Shown one piece after another: positions 16,880 to 26,407 of a stretch of 50,443 nucleotides of DNA. The translations under genes and the position numbers were made by a program. Below the pieces are notes generated by a model. It made no database searches and had not been told where the DNA came from. It saw only the letters and a list, made by a program, of their open reading frames with translations. The stretch is from Clostridiaceae bacterium. Lineage in GTDB: Bacteria; Bacillota; Clostridia; Lachnospirales; Lachnospiraceae. Position 1 is the stretch's first letter. The number at the start of each line of letters is the position of its first letter. Location: assembly GCA_009911305.1 (NCBI GenBank), contig QXXC01000026.1, forward strand, positions 1 to 50,443, written 5' to 3'.

Positions 16880-18043
16880 TTATAAATACAATATATATGG
16901 TATAACCTTTGAACGGCTCATCCTGTAAATTCTGAATATTGTCCATATGGCACATAGAAAAATGATGCATAAAGTTATTGCATTCTTTGTTACCCTGTTA
17001 CCGGAAGATAATCGTTTACGTATTGAATCAATTATAGCGGACCAGACAATCAGCCGTGGTATACAAAACATATCATTAATTCTTCCAAATGATGCAATCG
17101 AAAAAACGGGAATAAAAATAAAATTGCACCAAAGCAAATTAAGATAAACTCTGTTATTATCCAGCCTTTCGGATACATCTCTGTAAAATATAAAGGCCAT
17201 CAGACAGCAAATTGTCGTCGGAAGTATAGCAAAAAAAGAAACCTCTTTTCCTAAATAATTCCTATATCCAAGATGAATCAAAACCATGCTTATACATCCC
17301 AAAGCAACTTGAGATATGATCAAAGCTAAACACCATATCACATAGATGCGGATGGGTTTTTTAGAATTTTTATTTTTCAGAAATATGGAGGCAAATAGCA
17401 GGCAAACAGGAATAACAACAGTAACAAAATGGCAGCTTACAGAAATCAGAAAATATAAAGCTGATTTAAAATATCGCTTGTTCTGATATGATTCGATCCC
17501 CCACAGAGCTAAAGCAACGCCTAATGAAAACCTAAGCACATTATATCCATTTAAATAAGGTATTACTAAATAAAAAGCAGGAACGACAGACATATTTCCG
17601 CTGCTGATATTCTTTAACAGGATATAAACATACGTAAATACAATTAAAAAATAAACCAACAGAAAAAAATATTTATAATTGATTGTTATTTTATTTATAG
17701 TCCATGCCAGGATATAATAAAGTGGCTCATTACCATCAAGAGATAAAAACGGATTCGACCAATCAAAATAATCTATTATATGTTGGAATACGTTTGCATA
17801 GTAGTATGCGTCAGCGCCCCCTAAACCTGTATTGTCTATTTTTCTGTTGACTGCAAAAAAAGTCAATATAGCCGATAAGAAAAACGAAAAAAATACGATC
17901 AAAAAATTATTCTTAATACATCCCTCATTCACATATAAAGAAATATATTTCCTGCTGCCTAATATTGCACATATACTTATGCTTAATGCAAAACAAATGT
18001 ATAAAAAATAGCTTGGTAAATTTAAATTTATTTCATGAATCAT
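16880..18043 (-). CDS. EpsG/Wzy-type polysaccharide polymerase (locus 1)
   Basis: This 387-residue hydrophobic protein has about ten membrane segments. The family-typical periplasm-facing loop reads NTGLGGADAYYYANVFQHII, followed by NEPLYYILAW and later LRFSLGVALALWGI. This is the EpsG pattern of polymerases that join flipped repeat units in Wzx/Wzy systems. The composition is strongly AT-rich. Its last codons share 15 bases with the dispersed palindromic repeat copy C. It lies between two glycosyltransferases in the variable core of locus 1. Confidence 0.88.
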   Translation of the reverse strand: MIHEINLNLPSYFLYICFALSISICAILGSRKYISLYVNEGCIKNNFLIVFFSFFLSAILTFFAVNRKIDNTGLGGADAYYYANVFQHIIDYFDWSNPFLSLDGNEPLYYILAWTINKITINYKYFFLLVYFLIVFTYVYILLKNISSGNMSVVPAFYLVIPYLNGYNVLRFSLGVALALWGIESYQNKRYFKSALYFLISVSCHFVTVVIPVCLLFASIFLKNKNSKKPIRIYVIWCLALIISQVALGCISMVLIHLGYRNYLGKEVSFFAILPTTICCLMAFIFYRDVSERLDNNRVYLNLLWCNFIFIPVFSIASFGRINDMFCIPRLIVWSAIIDSIRKRLSSGNRVTKNAITLCIIFLCAIWTIFRIYRMSRSKVIPYILYL

Positions 18044-18121
18044 TTTATAGCCTCTTTTGATATTCTGATTGTGTCAGACTCTCTCTTTAACTTCCAATCC
18101 GATTCTGTGAAACCCTGTGCA

Positions 18122-19207
18122 TTATCTTTCTGAGCTGGTATATGCTTTAATAATGTCATCTATTTGTGTTTCGAGATCATATCCACTCTGTATCAGCTCT
18201 CTCATTGCATCCGCCCTTCCAATCTTTTCCATCTCTAAAATCGCTTTTTTCCATAGCGGCGTCCCCTTATCGATCGGTAAAAATATAATGTTTGGCGCTA
18301 TATGTAGCTCTTCCGTTATTGTATCAGAAAAAATACAAGGCAAGCCCGCTGCCTGGGCTTCAATGCCAGCGAATGGTAATCCTTCATAAAGCGAGGGCAT
18401 TACAAAAACATCTAAAGCCTGCATATATTTGTGCACATCTTCCACCATTCCAGTAATAAGTATTTTTCTATCTATTCCTTTCTCCTTCGCCACCTCCTCA
18501 ATCTCCTTTCTTAATTCCCCATCCCCTATTAAAAGCAAGCGGCAGTCTTCTCTACTTTTTAGAATATCCTCTAATACTTCAATTAAAAATAATAGATTTT
18601 TTTGCCTGTTCAGTCTTCCCACTGCGCCAATTGCCAGTGTCGTTTTTTCTATTCCAAGTTCTTCTCTTTTTTCTTCCCGGATCGTTTGTGAATAAGCATA
18701 TTTCTTCAAATCAACTGCGTTTTTTATTATATGAAATTCCGTATTTCCCCTAAAAATATAATCACCTGCTTTTTTTGAGCAGGCAATTAACTGGTCGCAA
18801 TATCTGGGAATTCGGCTGCTGCAATACCGTTCCACTAAAGAGGCAGGCGTATCAGAAGTATTATGGGCATGATAAATTACCTTCTTTACTCTATACTTTT
18901 TTGCAATGTAGGCATAAAAGTATCTTGTAGAAGTGCTTGAGTGAATCTCAATAACATCATACTTTTCTTTTTTTATCAATGATTTGTATTGAAGCAAATT
19001 TTTTATCGGGTTTCTGGAGAATGGTATTAAATGATAAATAGCAGCGCCCTTTTTCATGACTTCTGTTTCATACTTCCCAATCGTTTCATTAAGAATACAG
19101 AAATCAAATTTAATTAGCTCCTGGTTAATTGCCCTAAAGCAATTCATGACATACTGTTCTGTTCCTCCAACAAATAATGAAGACATTATATGTAAAACAC
19201 GTATCAT
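18122..19207 (-). CDS. GT4-family glycosyltransferase
   Basis: The 361-residue product begins RVLHIMSSLFVGGTEQYVMN, the standard acceptor-side motif of EpsF-like GT4 enzymes. It continues with YHAHNTSDTP, IGAVGRLNRQKNLLFLIEVL and the donor-site run DVFVMPSLYEGLPFAGIEAQ, which contains both acidic residues of the E-x7-E motif. It is probably a retaining transferase in repeat-unit assembly. The start at 19207 (GGGAG upstream) is preferred; the open frame extends 15 codons further, overlapping the upstream gene, but without a clear ribosome site. Confidence 0.9.
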   Translation of the reverse strand: MIRVLHIMSSLFVGGTEQYVMNCFRAINQELIKFDFCILNETIGKYETEVMKKGAAIYHLIPFSRNPIKNLLQYKSLIKKEKYDVIEIHSSTSTRYFYAYIAKKYRVKKVIYHAHNTSDTPASLVERYCSSRIPRYCDQLIACSKKAGDYIFRGNTEFHIIKNAVDLKKYAYSQTIREEKREELGIEKTTLAIGAVGRLNRQKNLLFLIEVLEDILKSREDCRLLLIGDGELRKEIEEVAKEKGIDRKILITGMVEDVHKYMQALDVFVMPSLYEGLPFAGIEAQAAGLPCIFSDTITEELHIAPNIIFLPIDKGTPLWKKAILEMEKIGRADAMRELIQSGYDLETQIDDIIKAYTSSER

Positions 19208-19241
19208 TGCTATGTTTACTCCCATATTCTTTTTTATATAA

Positions 19242-20243
19242 TTAAATTTCATATAATTCTTTACTATAATTGACTGTCTCTATACTATATTTGCAGGATG
19301 ATTCTATAGAAAATCTTATTTTTTCTTTAAAATCCTTTAAGTCCTTTTTCCTAAATAAAATTGTTCCATGCGCTCTCTCACATACATCACTCGCAATAGC
19401 CGGTATTCCCGCATATAGCGCTTCAGCTACCGATATCCCATAACTATCGGTAACGGTTGGACGTACAAATATATCAATCGCTTTAAACAAACATACCATC
19501 GACACATCTCTCCTGTAGATTAAAAATCTCTCAATTATTCCATATCTTTTTATTTTTAGCAGGCATTGTTCAAAGTATTTGACATCATCTATCAAAGGAC
19601 ATACAAATATAAATTTTACATTCTCCAATTCTTTACATGCCTCAATACACATGTCTAACCCATATACATCTTCTCTATCTTTGTTTAAATATAATTTAGA
19701 TGCATTTGCCAGAATAACCTTTCTATTTCCTTTGTTTTTAATAAAACTATTTACTTCTTCGGGAATCTCTTTGTCGAGCTCTTCATTTAATGGCGGTAAA
19801 AATGTATGAATTACCTTAATCTTTTTTTCTTTTATCTTTGCATCTATTAATCTCTTTTTTATTGTTTCACTCGGCGCTACGAAACAGGAAATCCCCCAAT
19901 CCGCTACTCTGATTAACAATTTTGATACTATATTTAATTTTTCATATTCAACTGGAAAACTGTGAATCGTGCTTATAAATTTTTTTCGGCGCAGTCTCAT
20001 CACATTTGCTAAAATCAGACTCTCTTTCCAATTATTTAGCTGATAATGAATAATCGTTTCGTCGCATTTCAACACATTCAAAAAAGAGCGGCCATAACTC
20101 CAGACTTTTGGAGGTCTTAGATCGACAAAAGAAAATGAGACTCCTTCCTTTTTCAGTTCACCCATTAATCGACTGATATGTACTGTCACACCTCCTATAG
20201 GAGGTGGCAATGTGCCTAAAAGCATTATTTTTTCATCCATCAT
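19242..20243 (-). CDS. GT4-family glycosyltransferase
   Basis: The product is 333 residues. It opens with IMLLGTLPPPIGGVTVHISR, the glycine-rich N-terminal loop of GT-B enzymes, and has ISTIHSFPVEYEK and a C-terminal donor segment VRPTVTDSYGISVAEALYAG with the two acidic residues of GT4. It is short for the family but has both Rossmann halves. AT-rich composition and position place it in the serotype-specific core. AAGAGGATATG precedes tandem ATG codons. The acceptor is unknown. Confidence 0.88.
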   Translation of the reverse strand: MMDEKIMLLGTLPPPIGGVTVHISRLMGELKKEGVSFSFVDLRPPKVWSYGRSFLNVLKCDETIIHYQLNNWKESLILANVMRLRRKKFISTIHSFPVEYEKLNIVSKLLIRVADWGISCFVAPSETIKKRLIDAKIKEKKIKVIHTFLPPLNEELDKEIPEEVNSFIKNKGNRKVILANASKLYLNKDREDVYGLDMCIEACKELENVKFIFVCPLIDDVKYFEQCLLKIKRYGIIERFLIYRRDVSMVCLFKAIDIFVRPTVTDSYGISVAEALYAGIPAIASDVCERAHGTILFRKKDLKDFKEKIRFSIESSCKYSIETVNYSKELYEI

Positions 20244-20328
20244 ATCCTCTTAAACTTTTAAATATATATAATGAATCCGTATAACTGCAAAACTATTTTC
20301 CCATTTGTCTTCTGCCCTTTAGCTAACT

Positions 20329-20358
20329 ATTATAAAATGTCCTATTTGTAAAAACCAA
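20329..20358 (-). promoter_or_regulatory. possible internal promoter within locus 1
   Basis: On the minus strand TTGGTT (20358-20353) and TATAAT (20334-20329) are 18 bp apart, in the 117-bp gap between wecC and the AT-rich glycosyltransferase block. The -35 is poor. It could give extra transcription of the variable core. Confidence 0.3.
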
Positions 20359-20360
20359 AA

Positions 20361-21587
20361 TTACAAATGATATATATTTCCGCCTTTTGCGTATATATTC
20401 TTTGTATCAAGAACAATCTTTCCTTTAAGCCTGTTCCCGTTCTTCCGTATCTCCTCATGCCCTGCCATCACCACCACCAGATCCACATCCTCCAGAAATG
20501 CGTCCAGCCCATGGTACTGGTTCGCCACAACCTCCGCCTCAATATACGGGTCATACACTTTCACTCTCCCGCCCGCCAGGTGCCGTTCCATACATTCCAG
20601 CATCTGCAGCGTCGGGCTTTCGCGCATGTCGTCCACATCTTCCTTATATGTCAGCCCGTAAAGCCCCACGCGGGAAACGTCCGTGATCCCTTCCTTTTTC
20701 ATGATCTCATAAATCCGCCCCAGCACGAATTCCGGCATCCCGTCATTGATCTTCCTCGCCGCCAGGATGATGTTCGCCAGCCCCGGGTAATCGCCCACCA
20801 GAAACCACGGGTCCACGGAGATACAGTGCCCGCCGACCCCCGGCCCCGGGGACAGGATATTCACCCTGGGGTGCATATTCGCGATGCGGATGATCTCATA
20901 CACATCCATGCTGTCCGAGCGGCAGATCTTCGCCAGCTCATTCGCAAAGGCAATGTTGATGTCCCGGAACGTGTTCTCCACCACCTTCGTCATCTCCGCG
21001 GTGCGGATATCCGTTACCACGATCTCCCCCTCGCAGAAGGACGCGTACAGCCGCTTCACCCGCTCCCCAACCTCCCGCTCGTCCGCGCCGATGGTCCGTG
21101 AATTGTGCTTTAACTCATACACCATATTTCCCGGGATAATCCGCTCCGGCGCATGGGCGAGATGGATATCCTTCCCAACAGCCAGGCCCCGTTCCTCAAT
21201 GGCCGGGCGCACAAAGCGATCGATCGTGCCCGGCGATACCGTGGACTCGATCACCAGCGTCGCGCCGTTCGGGCAAACCTCCAGCACGTTTTTCACCGCC
21301 GCTGTCACATACGAGGCGTCGATCTTTTTGCTCGCCTTGTCATAGGGGGTGGGGACAGAGATAATGTACATATCTGTACTGATATATTCTTCTGAAAAAC
21401 GGATCCCGCTTTTCACCGCCTTTTCAAACAGTTCATCCAGCCCGTCTTCCTTAAAGGTTGTTTTTCCCCGGTTCAGCGTTTCCACCAGTTCCCGGTTATA
21501 ATCCGTCCCTGTCACTTCCACGCCGTGCGCCGCCAGCATCAGGGCTGTCGGCAGTCCGATATAACCCAAACCTACTACATTTACCAT
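20361..21587 (-). CDS. wecC: WecC-like nucleotide sugar dehydrogenase
   Basis: The 408-residue enzyme has the NAD motif GLGYIG (6-11), the SVPTP segment, ESTVSPGT and the catalytic cysteine 255 in PGPGVGGHCISVDPWF. This wording, with DPWF rather than DPFY, fits WecC (UDP-ManNAc 6-dehydrogenase) better than UDP-glucose dehydrogenase. The product would be a uronic acid donor such as UDP-ManNAcA. No WecB lies in locus 1; the 2-epimerase in locus 2 is CapG-like. The gene is GC-rich like those upstream, and marks the border with the AT-rich core below 20.3 kb. Confidence 0.87.
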   Translation of the reverse strand: MVNVVGLGYIGLPTALMLAAHGVEVTGTDYNRELVETLNRGKTTFKEDGLDELFEKAVKSGIRFSEEYISTDMYIISVPTPYDKASKKIDASYVTAAVKNVLEVCPNGATLVIESTVSPGTIDRFVRPAIEERGLAVGKDIHLAHAPERIIPGNMVYELKHNSRTIGADEREVGERVKRLYASFCEGEIVVTDIRTAEMTKVVENTFRDINIAFANELAKICRSDSMDVYEIIRIANMHPRVNILSPGPGVGGHCISVDPWFLVGDYPGLANIILAARKINDGMPEFVLGRIYEIMKKEGITDVSRVGLYGLTYKEDVDDMRESPTLQMLECMERHLAGGRVKVYDPYIEAEVVANQYHGLDAFLEDVDLVVVMAGHEEIRKNGNRLKGKIVLDTKNIYAKGGNIYHL

Positions 21588-21633
21588 TTCATTTTCCTGC
21601 TTTCATTCATCGTTTGTCATTTCGTCCGATCAG

Positions 21634-23610
21634 TTATCCCGCTGTCCCGCCGGCTGTAAGGCCGCTTGATCGGCTGCCGGGAACGCCGGGCTGCCTGCTT
21701 TTAAACAAAAATCTCACACTGCACTTCCCGAGCCCGCCGCCCGCCCCGCCATCCAGCTTAAACCGGATCTCCATCACCTGCTTTTTCATCCGCTTCCCAA
21801 ACTCCGGCGCATAGGCGCAGATATCCCCGCCCCGGTGGATGATTACATCCGCAGATCCCCCGCCATTTTCCGTCTTTACCGTTACCTGCGCCTCTATCTC
21901 CGCCGCATCCGCCCGCGCGCTTTCCATCTCCGGCGCGCCTGCCTTCCGTTCTGCCAGTTCTGCCGGTTTTCCTATTTCTTTCTTCCCCGCCGTTTCTGCC
22001 GCCCACGCCTCTTCTCCCACAGCATCCCCTCTCCTGTCCGCGATCCTCCATCCCCCGTCCCGCATCTCCCACGAAAATCCGGGCGCGAGATGGAAAAAGG
22101 CCGAGGCGCTCTCCCCCGCCGGCCCATGAACCGCATCTTCAACCACAAGCTCCGTCCCCTCTTCTGTCTCCCTCATCCGCAGAAGCCGCCGGTGACGGTA
22201 TCCCTCATACGTCTCATACGAGCCGATCCATCCGCCGTCCACCCTGGCGCACGCCGTAGACCCAAGCCGCCGCCCGGTCCGGTGCTCGCCCCAGATCTCC
22301 GACTGCTCCCTGCCCGCGATCTCCACCGTATTGTGCGCCCGCGCGCTCCTGAAGAACGGCCGCAGCCGGTCCTGGTACTGGTATGTGCCGGAATTGACCA
22401 GCACCGGTATCCCGTACGCGGACAGCTCAAAGCTCAGCGCGTCGCAGTGCCCGTGCCCGGTCAGGTACCCCGGACCCATCTTCCCGCAGTCCAGGATCAC
22501 GCAGATGCCGCCCGCAAAACGCTTATAATACCCCGCTTCCGGGAAATCAAAGAATCCGCCTGCTTTCGCATAATCAACCTTCATATAATCAATCCCCGCC
22601 CGCTTAAGGGCCGCCAGGAGCGCCCTGCCGCTTTTGGCGACATTATCGCCCGCGTCATTAAAAAGCGGCGTCCGCCCCATCCCGCTTTCCAGCGAATATA
22701 GCGCCCCGCCCATCCGGCCCAGCGTTTCATCCAGGGACGCCGCTTCCCCAGGCATGCCCCCGCTCATAAGCGCCTCCCTGACCCGCAGGATATCCTCCAT
22801 TATGATCTTGTGGTACATCATGCTTCTCTCAAAATGGATCCCGTCTGACAGGATCTGCTCCCGGATTTCTGTTTTCAGCTTTTTCCAGAAAATTCGGAAC
22901 GGATCCATTTCTTTAAAATACAGGCTGAAAATCACCAGTGTTTTCAGGTTCTCAAAATAGTGGTTCCCGAGCAGGTGCGTTTCCTGCGCCTTTATCAGGT
23001 AACGGTACTGGCTGTACATGCTGTTTAATACCTTTTCCGGGGGCCGTTCGCCCAGGATCTCATAGATAACCTTCCAGTTTGGCAGACGCACGGAAACCGT
23101 GTAGGGATGCCACCCGTCCCCGTCTTCCACGCAGTCAATCCAGCGATCGATCAGCCCGGCCGCCGCATCCTTATACGCGTTTTTTCCTTCCCTTTGGTAT
23201 GCCAGCGCCAGGGCGATCCCGTACTCAAAATAGTGCAGGTTAAAATTCCACAGGCGCGTCGCCCCTTCCGCCTTCCAGGTCTTTTGGGGAAATGGAAACG
23301 TCTGATGCAGCAGGCATATTTTCCCCCCAAGTATCTCCTTAGGATTAAAACGGCCCGCATACGCCGGATCCCCGTCCAGCTCCCGTATGCAGGCCCTCAC
23401 GGCTTCATCCGTCTGTCTGCATACGTAAAACTTCCTTTTTGCCGAGAACACCCGCCTCCGGATCCGGCTTGCGGCCTGCCCCGGTTTTAAATAGCACAGC
23501 GTATGGATATACAGTCCCAGGCCGGCCCTGGGCGCCCCGGGCGCACGGCGCGGGCTGACCCGCTCCTTTTTAACAGGCCGCCCCGCATATCCCTTCTGTC
23601 TGCCGCACAT
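21634..23610 (-). CDS. heparinase II/III-family protein with low-complexity insert
   Basis: The ~658-residue protein has an N-terminal alpha/alpha toroid part (NFNLHYFEYGIALALAYQRE, RLPNWKVIYEIL, HLLGNHYFENLKTLVIF) and a C-terminal beta-sandwich with the family motif GHGHCDALSFELSAYG. Heparinase II/III-like enzymes cut uronic-acid polysaccharides; those inside capsule loci are thought to trim or release polymer. No signal peptide is evident. The start at 23610 avoids a 106-bp overlap with the glycosyltransferase; an upstream ATG at 23730 would add a charged repeat-like leader. Residues around 540-600 (Ala/Glu/Lys-rich) interrupt the sandwich and look like a GC-rich expansion. Confidence 0.83.
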   Translation of the reverse strand: MCGRQKGYAGRPVKKERVSPRRAPGAPRAGLGLYIHTLCYLKPGQAASRIRRRVFSAKRKFYVCRQTDEAVRACIRELDGDPAYAGRFNPKEILGGKICLLHQTFPFPQKTWKAEGATRLWNFNLHYFEYGIALALAYQREGKNAYKDAAAGLIDRWIDCVEDGDGWHPYTVSVRLPNWKVIYEILGERPPEKVLNSMYSQYRYLIKAQETHLLGNHYFENLKTLVIFSLYFKEMDPFRIFWKKLKTEIREQILSDGIHFERSMMYHKIIMEDILRVREALMSGGMPGEAASLDETLGRMGGALYSLESGMGRTPLFNDAGDNVAKSGRALLAALKRAGIDYMKVDYAKAGGFFDFPEAGYYKRFAGGICVILDCGKMGPGYLTGHGHCDALSFELSAYGIPVLVNSGTYQYQDRLRPFFRSARAHNTVEIAGREQSEIWGEHRTGRRLGSTACARVDGGWIGSYETYEGYRHRRLLRMRETEEGTELVVEDAVHGPAGESASAFFHLAPGFSWEMRDGGWRIADRRGDAVGEEAWAAETAGKKEIGKPAELAERKAGAPEMESARADAAEIEAQVTVKTENGGGSADVIIHRGGDICAYAPEFGKRMKKQVMEIRFKLDGGAGGGLGKCSVRFLFKSRQPGVPGSRSSGLTAGGTAG

Positions 23611-23624
23611 TCCACGGGCCGGCC

Positions 23625-24986
23625 TCACCGCTCTTCCATCTCTTTCTGCTTTTTCATCTTTTTCCGCTTCTTCATCTCTTTCCTCCCCTCCCCCCCTTTT
23701 CGCCCTTTCTTTCCTTTTTTCCTCTCCCACTCCCTCTGCGCATACCCAATCACATCCGCGAGCTTCGCCGTCAGAACCGGCGCGTCAAAATCCTCCGCCC
23801 CGGCCCGCGCATTCCGGCCCATCCGCTCACGCTCCTCATTTCCCATTCCCTTTATCTTCCGGATGCAGGCCGCCAGCTCCTCCGCGCTCCCGCTCTCCAT
23901 TGAAATCCCGCACTGATACTTTTCAATGGGCGAATAGTTCATGGAAACCGTTGAGATAATGGGCTTCCCGGAGGCCATGTATTCAAACAGCTTCCTTGAG
24001 CTGTTCCCCCGGCTCCAGTTGTACATATTTTGTGAATAATTCAATATATTGACCGAGGAACGGCTCAGGATATACGGCACAAACTGACCGTTTACATATC
24101 CCTTCATATGCACCCGCGCCAGGCCGTTTTCCTGAACCATGCGCTTTAAGTCTTCCTCCTCCTCCCCGGCCCCGTAAATGAGGAATTCAATGTCTGTCTC
24201 CTCTTTCAAAAGCGCGGCCGCCCGGATCAGCAGCTCCAGGTGGTTCACCTTCCGCAGCGTCCCCACATACGTCACACGGAATGCGTCCGGGCTGAGGTCC
24301 GCATCCCCCGGCCGCATTTCCCGGATCTGTTTTACGTATTCCTGCAGGTCAATTCCGTTGTTGATATAAAAGCATTTCCTGAGGTCGATGTCCCCGCCCT
24401 GCTCTGTGAGCCATCCCCTCTCCCTCAAATAATCCGTATCGCCTTCCTTGGTAAAAACCATGGCGTCCGCCCGCCGGTATATCCAGCGCTCCCCCCGGAT
24501 GAGCGCCTTCCCCAGGAAACTGCCTTCCCCTGCCATCCCCGCCTGGAAAATGGCCTCTGGCCACAGGTCCCTTACCTCGCAGATGCAGGGGATCCCCAGC
24601 CTTTTTGCAATCTGTACCCCGGCAACCATGGTCAGCGGGTGGACGCTCGATGCCAGGATCACATCCGGCCTCCCGAACCTCCTCATAAGCGGCCGGTATG
24701 CCCGGAACAGCCCCAGGTAGAAACACACCCAATTCCACACCCGTCTCCCGCCGTTCCCCTTATAGGCCGGCGTCTTTATAAATACAAACGGGATCCCGTC
24801 CACGGTATCCGCCATGTACCTCCCTTTAAATTCCATCCGCGTCCCGTCAAAATGGTTCGTGCCGGCGCAGAATACCACTGGCTCGAAGCCATATGCCCGG
24901 ATATACTTTGCAAACCAGTAATGTCTACCGGAACGGTTATGGAACATATAGGCCGCGTCATGGTTCCATATCCACAGCTTTTTCAT
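23625..24986 (-). CDS. WbuB-like glycosyltransferase with a Lys/Glu-rich tail
   Basis: The 453 residues start LWIWNHDAAYMFHNRSGRHY and contain VILASSVHPLTMVAG, ICEVRDLWPEAIFQ and RKLFEYMASGKPIIST. These are signatures of WbuB-type GT4 transferases that add an amino sugar early in repeat-unit assembly. The final ~40 residues are almost entirely K, E, R, G and M, outside the family domain, and the DNA there is purine-biased. The start overlaps the priming transferase by 4 bp (ATGA). Position right after the priming enzyme suggests that it adds the second sugar. Confidence 0.86.
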   Translation of the reverse strand: MKKLWIWNHDAAYMFHNRSGRHYWFAKYIRAYGFEPVVFCAGTNHFDGTRMEFKGRYMADTVDGIPFVFIKTPAYKGNGGRRVWNWVCFYLGLFRAYRPLMRRFGRPDVILASSVHPLTMVAGVQIAKRLGIPCICEVRDLWPEAIFQAGMAGEGSFLGKALIRGERWIYRRADAMVFTKEGDTDYLRERGWLTEQGGDIDLRKCFYINNGIDLQEYVKQIREMRPGDADLSPDAFRVTYVGTLRKVNHLELLIRAAALLKEETDIEFLIYGAGEEEEDLKRMVQENGLARVHMKGYVNGQFVPYILSRSSVNILNYSQNMYNWSRGNSSRKLFEYMASGKPIISTVSMNYSPIEKYQCGISMESGSAEELAACIRKIKGMGNEERERMGRNARAGAEDFDAPVLTAKLADVIGYAQREWERKKGKKGRKGGEGRKEMKKRKKMKKQKEMEER

Positions 24987-26371
24987 ACCCCGCCCCCCAT
25001 CCGCGATTTACTGTAATCCGTCATCGCTGTACTCGCCTCCTCGCTGAAGCCCTCCGTACTCTCCTTCATGAACAGGATCCGCACCGTCTGGAACAGGATC
25101 TCAATGTCCAGGCGGAGGCTGTAGTTCTGGATGTAGGTCAGGTCCAGCTTCAGCTTGTCATACGCTGTCGTGTTGTATTTGCCGTATACCTGCGCGTACC
25201 CGGTCAGGCCGCCCTTTACCTTGAGCCGGTAGGGGAATTCCGGGATGTCGCGCGAATATTTCTCCACATGCTCCAGCCGCTCCGGCCTGGGCCCCACCAG
25301 GCTCATTTCCCCCTTTAAAATATTGAAAAGCTGGGGGAGCTCGTCGATCCGGCACGCGCGGATGATACGGCCCACCTTCGTGATCCGCGCGTCCCGCCCC
25401 GTGGCCGGGACCGGGGCGCCCTCCCGCTCCGCGTCCACTACCATGCTGCGGAACTTAAGCACCTCAAAGACCCGGCCGTTTAAGGTGGCGCGTTTCTGTT
25501 TAAAGAGGGCCGGGCCGCCGTCCTCCAGCTTCACCGCCAGCGCCGTAAGCGCCATAAGCGGGGAAAGGAGCACAACTGCCGCCAGTGAAAACACGATATC
25601 CGCCGCCCGCTTTACCACCCGCTGCTCGAAGGCCAGGCCGCTGTTCCTTGACAGCAGGATCGGCGTGTCAAACAAATGCTGGCTCTCCGCGCTGCGGATT
25701 AAGATGTCCGATATCTTAGGGCTCGTATACGTCCGCACCGATGTCTCATAGCAGTATTTCAGGATCCGGTTGCGCGGCGGCGTGGGGATGTCTCCGATCA
25801 CGACGCCTTCATATTCCCGGATCCGCTCCGCGATGCGTTCCATGCCCTCGGATATATGTATGGTTTCACAGATGATATAGCGGTCTTCACGGCTGTGAAA
25901 CTTCCGCACCAGCCCTAGGTTCGGGCGGTCGCCGTACACCATCAGCACCCGCCGCGGCGGGTAGGCCCGCAGGTAGCACGCCGTGCTGGCCATGCCCCAG
26001 AGGGCGGTGAACACGCACTGGGCCGCGGACATGGCCAGCAGCGGGATGAAGGTCTGGAAGCGTTTCGTCAGGAGCGTGATTACCAGGTAGATCACCGCGT
26101 CCGCAAACAGCAGGCTTAAGCTTTGGGACCAGATCAGATGGAATGCCTTAAGCGCCCCGATCCGCCATCCGCTGTACATATGGGCAAAGAGGAGGATGAG
26201 CAGCGTGTAGAACGCGGCCATCAGCCAGTTGCCCTTCCGCTGGAACGGGCTCTCCATCAGCCCGTTGTAGCAGGCCATCCATGTGTAGTAAAATACCCCG
26301 GCCTGCGCCGCTGTGAACAGCAGCGACAGCAGGAACCGGAGCATCCGTTTATATTGTTCGTATTTTTGCAT
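24983..26371 (-). CDS. priming polyprenyl-phosphate sugar-phosphate transferase
   Basis: This 462-residue protein has four to five N-terminal membrane helices, a central CoA-binding-like domain (RVLMVYGDRPNLGLVRKF), a further helix near 265-290 and the C-terminal catalytic domain: KRAADIVFSLAAVVLLSP, KFRSMVVDAE, RACRIDELPQLFNILKGEMS and GPRPERLEHVEKY. This is the WbaP/WcaJ PHPT class that transfers a sugar-1-phosphate to undecaprenyl phosphate, starting repeat-unit synthesis for locus 1. The attached sugar cannot be told from sequence. No second such enzyme appears in locus 2. Confidence 0.93.
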   Translation of the reverse strand: MQKYEQYKRMLRFLLSLLFTAAQAGVFYYTWMACYNGLMESPFQRKGNWLMAAFYTLLILLFAHMYSGWRIGALKAFHLIWSQSLSLLFADAVIYLVITLLTKRFQTFIPLLAMSAAQCVFTALWGMASTACYLRAYPPRRVLMVYGDRPNLGLVRKFHSREDRYIICETIHISEGMERIAERIREYEGVVIGDIPTPPRNRILKYCYETSVRTYTSPKISDILIRSAESQHLFDTPILLSRNSGLAFEQRVVKRAADIVFSLAAVVLLSPLMALTALAVKLEDGGPALFKQKRATLNGRVFEVLKFRSMVVDAEREGAPVPATGRDARITKVGRIIRACRIDELPQLFNILKGEMSLVGPRPERLEHVEKYSRDIPEFPYRLKVKGGLTGYAQVYGKYNTTAYDKLKLDLTYIQNYSLRLDIEILFQTVRILFMKESTEGFSEEASTAMTDYSKSRMGGGV

Positions 26372-26407
26372 TTGTATCCACTCCTGCTGCGATTTTGTGA
26401 CAGTTCT

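Noticed and set aside
16901..16919. Fifth copy of the palindromic repeat at the end of the locus 1 polymerase gene
   Set aside because: Only 15 bases match copy C and the inverted partner arm is missing; a match of this length is expected about once by chance in 50 kb.
20361..21587. WecC-like gene as UDP-glucose dehydrogenase
   Set aside because: The GGHCISVDPWF active-site wording and general spacing fit WecC-type enzymes better, though the substrate is not proven.
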